From Granulicella mallensis (GTDB lineage: Bacteria; Acidobacteriota; Terriglobia; Terriglobales; Acidobacteriaceae): 64,000 nucleotides of DNA. Positions 1-8,539 of this stretch are shown piece by piece; the stretch's first letter is position 1; each line of letters starts with the position of its first letter. A program made the translations under genes and the position numbers. Location: NCBI RefSeq assembly GCF_014203225.1, contig NZ_JACHIO010000024.1, positions 1 through 64,000 of the forward strand, in the 5' to 3' direction. The notes beneath the pieces were generated by a model, which was not told the DNA's origin, made no database searches, and saw nothing but the letters and a program-made list of their open reading frames with translations.

Positions 1-385
1 GGGTCTGCATGGCGTATCTTCCTCCGGATGGATTATCTGTGCCTCGAGCACGTACCAGGAAGGTACGCCGCTCTTCATACCATCTGAGCGAAGCACCTCG
101 CGCTTTTGCGAGGTGCGCAGTCGAAGGACCCCGAAGGACTCGACCCTGCCCACAACGTCAGGACCTTTTCCAGCACGAACGTCCACGCCTCAGAACTTCA
201 TGGATGGAATTTCAGCCAAAACAGGCGACGACACCAAGCCCCAAAGGGGCGACCTCATACCAGCCCAGGGCGTAGCCCTGGGTAAGCCGCCCACAGAACA
301 CAGAGCGCTGTAGGCGCGACCTATCGATATCCCCACGATTCTATCGATCGCACCTTCAATACTCTCTTCTGAGAAGCCCCAGCCA
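1..385. other. Intergenic region, no gene seen
   Basis: I see no convincing gene in this stretch upstream of the window's first gene (which points left). Short open frames exist but lack a plausible start or family resemblance. The only structure is a hairpin at 93-116, listed separately. Confidence 0.5.
93..116. repeat. Perfect 9-bp inverted repeat (REP-like hairpin)
   Basis: GCACCTCGC at 93-101 and its exact reverse complement GCGAGGTGC at 108-116 are separated by six bases. No T-run follows on either strand, so it looks more like a REP-type intergenic palindrome than a terminator. Confidence 0.45.
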
Positions 386-1207
386 CTACCCCAGCCGCTT
401 ACGCGCCTCATACAACTTCGCATCGATCAAAAACCGGAACCAGAACGTCTGCAGCGTGTAGAAGATCAGGCCTTCCATGCCGTCCAGAAAACCGGCACGC
501 ACAATATATCGGTAAAAGAACAGGCAGATGGGCCGCACAAAATATGGCGCATTGTTGTAGAGCCCGCGCAGATAGCGCTTCTTCTCCAAAACACTTCCTG
601 TTGCCTTGCCCTGAATCCGGCCTTCGCTCTCGCCGCGTAATTGTTCGCGCACCTCGGCGTCGGCCCAGCGATTATGCCGTGCTGTCCATTCGGTAAGAGG
701 CATGCGCAGATCGTCGATCATCACGTTCCGCAGCTGCGCTGTAGCGCCTGTGCACAGAAAGTGCTGGTCGTACTCACGCATCTCGCAACGGCCTGCGCCG
801 TTCCGGAACAGGCGCATATGCCAGGTAGGAGACATCCCCCCGTGCCGCAGAATGCGATTCATGAACTGCAGCAGCCGGGGAAGATAGAAGCCATTCAACT
901 CGGTCTGCTCCGGCAACGCGGCGATCTCGTCGCGCAGCTCAGGCGTCAATCGTTCGTCGGCATCCAGGTGAAGCTGCCATGCATAACGAATAGGAGCATT
1001 GTCGATCGCCCAGTTACGCTGGTCCCCATAGTTTTTGAAGGGGTGATGCAGAACCCTGGCGCCTGCCCTTTCGGCCAGGGCCACAGTGTCGTCCGTACTG
1101 CCTGAATCGACGACGACCACATCGTCGCTCAATCCATCCAGGCTTGCCAGCGTCGCCGGCAATGAATCGGCGGAGTTGAAAGCCAGCAGGATGATCGAGG
1201 GCTTCAA
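386..1207 (-). CDS. Family 2 glycosyltransferase, WaaE/KdtX-like
   Basis: A 273-residue GT-A fold glycosyltransferase likely to act on lipopolysaccharide core or another surface glycan on the cytoplasmic face of the membrane. The N-terminus has the family signature: a hydrophobic strand, then VVDSGSTDD at about residues 33-40 and the metal-binding DAD at 82-84 inside HLDADERL. This N-terminal pattern (NSADSL, then HPFKNYGDQRN) is typical of the LPS beta-1,4-glucosyltransferase group rather than of polyprenyl-phosphate transferases. There is no membrane anchor. It lies 21 bp downstream of a response-regulator gene on the same strand, so the two may be cotranscribed. Sugar and acceptor cannot be told from sequence. 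Confidence 0.85.
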   Translation of the reverse strand: MKPSIILLAFNSADSLPATLASLDGLSDDVVVVDSGSTDDTVALAERAGARVLHHPFKNYGDQRNWAIDNAPIRYAWQLHLDADERLTPELRDEIAALPEQTELNGFYLPRLLQFMNRILRHGGMSPTWHMRLFRNGAGRCEMREYDQHFLCTGATAQLRNVMIDDLRMPLTEWTARHNRWADAEVREQLRGESEGRIQGKATGSVLEKKRYLRGLYNNAPYFVRPICLFFYRYIVRAGFLDGMEGLIFYTLQTFWFRFLIDAKLYEARKRLG

Positions 1208-1228
1208 GCGTTCAAGCTCCTGAACGCC

Positions 1229-1609
1229 CTAGCCACGCAGCTTGGCCAGCAGATCCGTCGGATGCACCGGCTTGGCGAGAATCTCGAACTCGTGTCCCTG
1301 CGAACGAGCACGCTCCAGCAGATCAGCCGTGGCGGCCTGCCCGGAGAAGAGCAGAATCTTGCACTTCGGCAGCTTCTCCCGCATCTGGATAGCGGCCTCG
1401 ATACCGGTCATGCCGGTCATGATGACATCGCTGATCAGCATGTCGGGCTGAAACTCATCAATCGCTTCGACAGCTTTCTCGCCGCTGTATACGGCACGCG
1501 CTTCAAAACCTGATTGGTTGAGAATGATAGCCAGAGTATTGGCAATCACCTGCTCATCGTCGGCGACGAGAACACGCGGCTTAGAGGTGTTGGTAGTGTT
1601 TTCTGGCAT
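1229..1609 (-). CDS. Single-domain response regulator (CheY-like receiver)
   Basis: A 126-residue protein that is only a receiver domain, with no output domain. The acidic pair is D17-D18 in VADDEQ, the phosphoacceptor is D61 in LISDVIM, the switch serine is S89 and the conserved lysine is K113 in AKPVHP, so all key residues are present. Single-domain receivers act by binding a partner or relaying phosphate; the partner kinase is not in this window. The gene starts at an ATG at 1609 and is followed by the glycosyltransferase, with a 21-bp gap. Confidence 0.9.
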   Translation of the reverse strand: MPENTTNTSKPRVLVADDEQVIANTLAIILNQSGFEARAVYSGEKAVEAIDEFQPDMLISDVIMTGMTGIEAAIQMREKLPKCKILLFSGQAATADLLERARSQGHEFEILAKPVHPTDLLAKLRG

Positions 1610-1791
1610 GAAGAGATTTCCTGATCTTCCTTCTGTACAGCCTTGACCGACTCAACGCCGTTCGGAGAGCCTACGATACAACCCCATCATACGATGCCCT
1701 CTCCTTCGTGCAAACCCGGCCTTTTCCACTTCCACTCGAAAGCGACATCGAACAGCGTTAAGCACACCGGAGTGATACTCTTTCACCAGCA

Positions 1792-2598
1792 ATGATCGAC
1801 CTGCACCATCACCTCCTGCCGGGCCTCGACGACGGCTCACCTGACCTCGAGACTTCGGTTTCCATGGCTCGAATGGCCTCCGCAGACGGCATCACGCATA
1901 TCGTGTGCACGCCTCACGCCAGCGGTCGCTACACCTTCAACCCGGAGATTGTCGCGGCCAGGCTCACCGAGCTGCGAGCTGCGGTTGCGGCCGAATCCAT
2001 CGACATCATCCTCGGTGGCGGATGCGACTTCCACCTCAATTACGACAATATTCAGGATGCAATCGCTCACCCCACCCGGTATACGGTCAACGGCAAGAAC
2101 TACCTGATGGTCGAACTTCCCGACTACGGCCTCTCGCCGAATCTGGGTGAGACCTTCTACGAGCTTCAACTCGCCGGTATCACCTCCGTGCTCACGCATC
2201 CGGAGCGCAACCCCACCCTTCAGAAAGACCCCAAACGTCTCGAAGAGTGGATGCGAAACGGCTTGCTCCTTCAGGTGACCACATCTTCCGTGATTGGAAA
2301 GATGGGGAAAGACGCCGAGCGCATGGCCCACAAGCTGCTCGCCGACCGCTGGGTCCACGTCCTGGCGACCGACGCCCACAACCTCACCTCTCGCCCCCCC
2401 CAGATGAGCCAGGCCCGCGAAGCCGTCGCCAAACGCTATGGAGCCGACTACGCCCAACTTCTCTGCGTCGATAACCCGCTGGCTATCTTCGAAGGCCATC
2501 ATCTCTGCGATCAGGAAGAACCGCGGCACCTGTTCGACACCTTCGACACGATAGACACCGGACGCAAGAGCTGGTGGAAGCGGATGTTCGGACGATAG
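1792..2598 (+). CDS. CpsB/CapC-type PHP-family tyrosine-protein phosphatase
   Basis: A 268-residue PHP-superfamily metal-dependent phosphatase of the CpsB/YwqE group, which removes phosphate from tyrosine kinases that control capsule and exopolysaccharide polymerisation. Metal ligands are visible throughout: DLHHHLLPGLDDG at residues 3-15, CTPHASG near residue 40, a THPERN motif in the second half and ATDAHN near residue 200. The length matches the family. No tyrosine kinase or capsule cluster is next to it, so its partner must lie elsewhere. It is divergent from the response-regulator gene, with about 180 bp between. The last ~30 residues are basic and tryptophan-containing and may touch the membrane. 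Confidence 0.88.
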   Translation: MIDLHHHLLPGLDDGSPDLETSVSMARMASADGITHIVCTPHASGRYTFNPEIVAARLTELRAAVAAESIDIILGGGCDFHLNYDNIQDAIAHPTRYTVNGKNYLMVELPDYGLSPNLGETFYELQLAGITSVLTHPERNPTLQKDPKRLEEWMRNGLLLQVTTSSVIGKMGKDAERMAHKLLADRWVHVLATDAHNLTSRPPQMSQAREAVAKRYGADYAQLLCVDNPLAIFEGHHLCDQEEPRHLFDTFDTIDTGRKSWWKRMFGR

Positions 2599-2658
2599 AA
2601 GTGACATGTAAGCGGCTTACTGCTTGTTACGACTCTTAGTACGTCTCATCCCGGCCCC

Positions 2659-2773
2659 TAAAGCATTTTCACTGTAGGTGTAGAGCGGTGCCTCGATCTT
2701 TATGGGTGTTTTCCCCCATGAAAACGTCGCTGTACGCCCGTTTCCGGATTCCCGGCAACAGGAAAATGCTCTA
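2659..2773. mobile_element. MITE-like element, copy A
   Basis: About 115 bp with imperfect terminal inverted repeats (TAAAGCATTTTCACTGT at the left, ACAGGAAAATGCTCTA at the right). The interior is nearly identical to that of copy B at 4227-4342. It encodes nothing. The two copies sit on either side of the P450 gene in the same orientation. The TA at each end would fit a TA target duplication, as made by IS630/mariner-type transposases, but this is inference. Confidence 0.75.
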
Positions 2774-2987
2774 AAGCACCAGCGTTGGCGTTCCGCGCCT
2801 TATCGGTCTCCACCGCAACACTCCTATCCCCTGCGAGTTCGATGACGTTCCCTGGCGCTCCCCTTACAGGAGCAAACCATAAAGTTCAGCCTCTGGAAGA
2901 TTGAGTCTACAAATTGCGAAGTGAATAAAACCACTCATGCCGGGTTAATACATCCAGGTGATTTATCTACCCGCACGAGGAGAAAAT

Positions 2988-4229
2988 TTGAACCAGCAGA
3001 AGCCATCCCCAACCATCGACACCGTGAGTGCTTTCAATCCAGAGTTTAGAAATCATCCGGATCAAATCCTGGATCAAATTCGATCCGCATACCCGGTCCT
3101 GCACGATGAATCCGTAGATGCCATTATCCTCACTCGGGCAAAGGATGTCGCACAGGTACTCAACGATCGAAACATCGATTGCGACCCGCGCAAATCCAGT
3201 CCCGGATCGCGACTTCGGCAAGTCCACCGCGTGGATGAGAACTTCAGACCGTCACTGCTTAGAATGGACGATCCTGATCACAAGCGCGTCCGCGATCTCG
3301 TCTCCAAAGCCTTCAATCAGGCCTCGGTAGATGCCCTCCGTCCAAAGGTCGAGCAAATCGCCTCCGATCTGCTTGACTCTCTTCAGGGCCGTTCCTCTTT
3401 TGACCTGATAGAAACCTTCGCCGAACCCTTTCCCATGGCGGTCATTGCCGAGCTTCTTCAGGTCGATGCGGACAAACGCGAAGACTTCCTGCAATGGTCC
3501 AAAGCGATGAATCAACTCTTTAACCCCAGGCCCACCCCTGAGCAATTAGCCTCACTCAAATGGGGATCGGCAAGCTTCCACGCCTACCTGAAACAGATCG
3601 TCGACCAGCGTAGGGAGCATCGTGGCGCCGATCTGATCAGTTCCCTGATCACCGCGCACGAGGGAGAAAATACACTCACGGAATGGGAGATCATCAGCAC
3701 CTGCGAACTCCTGCTCTTCGCGGGCAACGTCACCACAACGGATCTTATCGGGAACGGAATGTTCGCTCTGCTCCAGCATCCTGAGCAGATGGAAAAGCTT
3801 CGGGTAAATCCAGCTCTGCTGCCCGGAGCAATCGAAGAGATGCTGCGCTACGACTCCCCGGTAACCCACGTGGCTCGAGTCGCCAGAGATTCACCAGGCA
3901 TCGACGGGTGCCCATTCCACGCTGGTCAGACAATTTATTCCTTAGTGAACGGTGCGAATCACGATCCGGCCTTGCACCTTGATGCGCATGCATTCGATAT
4001 AGAACGCGAGAACAAGCGACACTATTCGTTCGGAGGCGGCGCGCACTTCTGCCTGGGAGCTCCCCTCGCTCGTGCCGAAGCACAAATCGCCTTTTCTCTT
4101 CTTCTAAAGCGTTTTCCCAACATCTCACTGAAGCCCGGGGCAGAGCCTGTACGCAAGATAACCCCGTCTTTCAGAGGATTGGAATCGCTCTGGTTGACAG
4201 TACCCTCGATCGAAGAAACCCGCAGCTAG
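2988..4229 (+). CDS. Cytochrome P450
   Basis: A soluble bacterial class-I P450 of about 413 residues, expected to hydroxylate a small organic substrate using electrons from a ferredoxin. No redox partner is encoded nearby. The I-helix oxygen-activation motif is LLFAGNVTTTDL, the ExxR motif is EEMLRY, and the haem loop is FGGGAHFCLG with the cysteine ligand at codon 4050-4052. I prefer the TTG start at 2988 because GAGGAG at 2977-2982 is 5 bp away; an in-frame GTG at 2958 would add 10 residues but has no such site. The stop codon TAG (4227-4229) is the first three bases of MITE copy B, so insertion of that element may have set the present C-terminus. Substrate unknown. Confidence 0.92.
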   Translation: MNQQKPSPTIDTVSAFNPEFRNHPDQILDQIRSAYPVLHDESVDAIILTRAKDVAQVLNDRNIDCDPRKSSPGSRLRQVHRVDENFRPSLLRMDDPDHKRVRDLVSKAFNQASVDALRPKVEQIASDLLDSLQGRSSFDLIETFAEPFPMAVIAELLQVDADKREDFLQWSKAMNQLFNPRPTPEQLASLKWGSASFHAYLKQIVDQRREHRGADLISSLITAHEGENTLTEWEIISTCELLLFAGNVTTTDLIGNGMFALLQHPEQMEKLRVNPALLPGAIEEMLRYDSPVTHVARVARDSPGIDGCPFHAGQTIYSLVNGANHDPALHLDAHAFDIERENKRHYSFGGGAHFCLGAPLARAEAQIAFSLLLKRFPNISLKPGAEPVRKITPSFRGLESLWLTVPSIEETRS

Positions 4230-4342
4230 AGCATTTTCCCTGTAGGTGTAGAGCGGTGCCTCGATTTTTATGGGTGTTTTCCCCAATGAAAACGCCGCTG
4301 CACGCCCGTTTCCGGATTCCCAGCAACAGGGAAAATGCTCTA
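4227..4342. mobile_element. MITE-like element, copy B
   Basis: A 116-bp element with perfect 17-bp terminal inverted repeats (TAGAGCATTTTCCCTGT at 4227-4243 and its reverse complement at 4326-4342). It matches copy A over its whole length with few changes. Its left end overlaps the stop codon of the P450 gene. The ends can pair to form a long hairpin and may also serve as the transcription terminator of that gene. Confidence 0.8.
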
Positions 4343-4408
4343 AAACCAGTAAGGATCGGGCTTCAGTGCATGCATCGAATCACGCACACACTGAAGCCCG
4401 AGAGCTTC

Positions 4409-5149
4409 CTAGAGTCCCAGTCCGCCGTCCACGGCCAGTAGCTGCCCGGTGATGAAGCTTGGGCAGGTAGCAAAGAACAATACCGCTGCCGCAACGTCCT
4501 CGGGCTTCCCATTACGCTGCATCGGCGTCTTCGCCGCGAAGTGTTCATAGGCCGCATCGACCTTCTCCGAGGTCACGATCATCCCCGGAGCCACACAGTT
4601 CACGCTGATCTGCGGCGCCCACGCCTTGGCCATCGTGTGCGAGAGCATATGCAGCGCCGCCTTCGAGGTGCAGTAGTGCGCGTGCGTAGCCCAGGGATGA
4701 ATTCCCCCCAGGGAGCCGATGTTGATGATCCGGCCCTGCACAGCCTTCAACGCCGCATGAGCCGACTTGGCAACCAGGAACGGTCCGCGAGTATTCGTCT
4801 CGAACATCGCGTCCCACTGCTCGACAGAGATCTCTTCGAGTGCCGCCGTCTCAAAAGCGCCCGCGTTATTCACCAGGAGATCGAGGCCGCCCAGGCGCTC
4901 GACAGTCTGGGCCACGGCGCTGACAACGCTCGCTTCTTCCCGAACGTCGCATGCAATGGCAAACGCTTCGACGCCAAGTTCGCGCAGGTCCGATACCGTC
5001 TGCTCGGCCTCTTCCGTCGAGCCGCGATAGGTAATGGCGACATTCGCGCCAGCCTTGGCCAGGGCCAGGGCCAGCGCTCGTCCGATTCGCCGTGCGCCGC
5101 CGGTTACGAGTGCCCGCTTGCCGGAAAGTGGCTTAGCTCCCTCCATCAC
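4409..5149 (-). CDS. SDR-family oxidoreductase, pteridine-reductase-like
   Basis: A 246-residue classical short-chain dehydrogenase. The nucleotide-binding loop reads TGGARRIG, i.e. TGxxxRxG, the variant used by pteridine reductases and FolM rather than TGxxxGxG, so NADPH-dependent reduction of a pterin is plausible; a generic carbonyl reductase is the alternative. NNAGAF, the catalytic serine in NIGSLGG, and YCTSK (catalytic Tyr and Lys) are all present, and it ends in the usual VDGGLGL. Its start overlaps the stop of the upstream secreted-protein gene by ATGA (5146-5149), which suggests translational coupling, although the two functions have no clear link. Confidence 0.85.
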   Translation of the reverse strand: MMEGAKPLSGKRALVTGGARRIGRALALALAKAGANVAITYRGSTEEAEQTVSDLRELGVEAFAIACDVREEASVVSAVAQTVERLGGLDLLVNNAGAFETAALEEISVEQWDAMFETNTRGPFLVAKSAHAALKAVQGRIINIGSLGGIHPWATHAHYCTSKAALHMLSHTMAKAWAPQISVNCVAPGMIVTSEKVDAAYEHFAAKTPMQRNGKPEDVAAAVLFFATCPSFITGQLLAVDGGLGL

Positions 5150-5676
5150 TTCGGCGATTCCGTGGGAGGCGTCGTCGTGGCTGGAGGATTGGTTGCCGGC
5201 GGAGCCACTACATGCTCCTGGGTTCCAGCCGGCCGTTGCGCGAGCTTGCCATCGTTATCCACGTAATCCGATACCTGCGCGCGCGGCCGCTGCATCTTGA
5301 TGAGGAGCTCTTTGTCCTCCGCCGTCGCATCGAACTCCTGCGCCTGGGTCGCAAAACCGTTCGCGATGACCTGCACCGTCACGTGGCTCCCTACCTCGAT
5401 AAGATCCATCGTGGCACGGCCTTCAGAGTCGGTCTTGACCTCAAGATTGCCGTTGTCCTTGCCGTCCTTCGAGGAGCGGAAGATCACCGCTGCATTGATC
5501 ATGGGCTTGCTGTTGAAGCCCTTTTCAACCGTCACAACAATGTGCGCGATCGGCGGTGGCGGTTTGTACTTGCGGCCGTGCTGGGAATCCTGTCCCTGGA
5601 CAGCCGCCGGTAAAACCGTCAGCAATCCCACACCAACCATTATTTGAGCCCTGAGGCGAAGAGAAGCAAACATCAT
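5146..5676 (-). CDS. Secreted protein with carboxypeptidase-regulatory-like domain
   Basis: A 176-residue protein with an N-terminal signal peptide (hydrophobic stretch at about residues 11-26 ending AVQGQD). The middle part (about 45-130) reads as a beta-sandwich of the carboxypeptidase-regulatory/CNA-B sort, with the typical TDSEGRATMDL turn. The C-terminal 45 residues are proline, threonine and alanine rich and probably unstructured. Such proteins are common in acidobacteria at the cell surface or in the periplasm; no enzyme motif is seen. It is the first gene of a two-gene unit with the SDR. Confidence 0.6.
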   Translation of the reverse strand: MMFASLRLRAQIMVGVGLLTVLPAAVQGQDSQHGRKYKPPPPIAHIVVTVEKGFNSKPMINAAVIFRSSKDGKDNGNLEVKTDSEGRATMDLIEVGSHVTVQVIANGFATQAQEFDATAEDKELLIKMQRPRAQVSDYVDNDGKLAQRPAGTQEHVVAPPATNPPATTTPPTESPK

Positions 5677-5745
5677 TGGGGCATTTTATCGCGAAGGCGA
5701 AGATTTGGCATATCGTCCCCTGCCGTCCCAGGGGTGTGTCATCAA

Positions 5746-6169
5746 ATTGCACTTGGGATGAAGTTGGACTGTGTAAACAATTTGCGGCGGCACCGTTCTG
5801 CTACGGCACTGTTCTGCTGTGACACTGTTTCGTTAAGGGCATGGCTTCAGCCATGCCGAAAACATCGGGCCAAAGGCCCATACCTCGCTGCCGCAGGCCG
5901 GAGTGGAGGCGCAGCCGCAACGACTGAATTGCCTTCTTTGGTCGTGGCGAATATCAGTCCCCCTCGCTACGGATACATCCCTGTGAGCCTTGCACAGTCT
6001 TGGCGGTATAGAGGATCGCTCCGGCCGCGCCTTCACTCCAAGCCCTTCGACTACGCTCAGGGCAGAAAGGAACGCGGGCTGAACCATACTCCTACGGCAT
6101 GGCTGAAGCTATGACCTTAACGAAACAGTGCCGCAGCAAGCTGCTTGCACAGTCCAACTTCATCACAGA
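5746..6169. mobile_element. ~425-bp element with long terminal inverted repeats
   Basis: The left end (about 5746-5857) and right end (about 6095-6169) are inverted copies. GATGAAGTTGGACTGTG at 5757-5773 is matched exactly in reverse complement at 6148-6164, and the motif around GTTTCGTTAAGG plus CTTCAGCCATGCC occurs in both arms. The left arm has a 16-bp unit present three times in tandem (about 5789-5836) where the right arm has one. The interior has no gene. A further partial copy lies at 6687-6718 between groES and groEL. It fills most of the 675-bp gap before groES and behaves like a non-autonomous insertion or repeat family. Confidence 0.65.
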
Positions 6170-6240
6170 TGCAATGGGATGACAGGTCCCAGGCATTTAA
6201 AGAATATGCGCGCCTTCCACTCATATTTACCCTCCTGTAA

Positions 6241-6269
6241 TTGACTATGCGGCACGATTGGCATACATT
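6241..6269 (+). promoter_or_regulatory. Sigma-70-type promoter of groES-groEL
   Basis: A -35 box TTGACT at 6241-6246 and a -10 box TACATT at 6264-6269 are separated by exactly 17 bp. The CIRCE operator begins at the end of the -10 box, so repressor binding would block initiation. Confidence 0.75.
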
Positions 6270-6294
6270 AGCACTCGGCAGTCGAGAGTGCCAA
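6268..6294. promoter_or_regulatory. CIRCE operator (HrcA binding site)
   Basis: TTAGCACTC, nine bases, then GAGTGCCAA: a near-perfect CIRCE inverted repeat with one mismatch from the consensus right half (GAGTGCTAA). It predicts repression of the chaperonin operon by HrcA, relieved on heat shock. hrcA itself is not in the window. Confidence 0.92.
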
Positions 6295-6351
6295 AAGACC
6301 ATCGCAGGGTGGTCCAACTCTTTCGAAACAGCAATAAGGAGATTCAAGAAT

Positions 6352-6651
6352 ATGGCAGCTACTTCGTTTACGCCGTTGCATGACCGCATCCTGGTTCGTC
6401 GTCTGGAAGAGGGCGAGAGCATCCGCGGCGGCATCATCATCCCCGATTCGGCCAAGGAAAAGCCCCAGCAGGGCGAGGTTGTCTCGGTTGGCAAGGGCAA
6501 GTCCAACGATGAAGGCAAGGTCTTCCCGCTCGACGTCAAGGCTGGCGACACCATCCTCTTCGGTAAGTACTCCGGCACCGAGATCAAGCTCGATGGTGAA
6601 GAGTTCCTCATCATGCGCGAAGAAGAAGTCCTCGGCATCCTCAAGAAGTAA
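6352..6651 (+). CDS. groES: Co-chaperonin GroES (Hsp10)
   Basis: A 99-residue GroES that caps the GroEL ring during protein folding in the cytoplasm. It shows the family pattern: [10 protein letters not shown] at the start, the mobile loop with [17 protein letters not shown], and [21 protein letters not shown] near the end. The ATG at 6352 is chosen because ATAAGGAG lies 10 bp upstream and the protein then begins like other GroES proteins; the frame is open further upstream but crosses the CIRCE operator. It is the first gene of the groES-groEL operon under the CIRCE-controlled promoter at 6241. Confidence 0.97.
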   Translation: MAATSFTPLHDRILVRRLEEGESIRGGIIIPDSAKEKPQQGEVVSVGKGKSNDEGKVFPLDVKAGDTILFGKYSGTEIKLDGEEFLIMREEEVLGILKK

Positions 6652-6686
6652 ACGCTGCGCACGCCGCAAGGCGCTGCGATACATCC

Positions 6687-6718
6687 GGTTTCGTTAGGGC
6701 ATGGCATCAGTCGTGCCG
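6687..6718. repeat. Partial copy of the inverted-repeat arm
   Basis: About 31 bases in the groES-groEL gap resemble the arm of the element at 5746-6169 (the GTTTCGTTAGGGCATGGC motif followed by a CATCAGTCGTGCCG variant). It may form a small hairpin between the two chaperonin genes. Confidence 0.5.
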
Positions 6719-6747
6719 CAGACAGATTCAAAGATTCGGGGTTTTAG

Positions 6748-8472
<1,725 letters not shown>

Positions 8473-8497
8473 GCCTCCACCAATAAGCAGTAAACAG

Positions 8498-8525
8498 AAA
8501 GGCCCTGGAGAAATCCGGGGCCTTT
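8498..8525 (+). terminator. Rho-independent terminator of groEL
   Basis: AAAGGCCC and GGGCCTTT form an 8-bp stem 26 bp after the groEL stop, followed by a short T stretch. The stem is also a reasonable terminator for the convergent gene from the right. Confidence 0.75.
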
Positions 8526-8539
8526 GTCTGCCAACTCAT

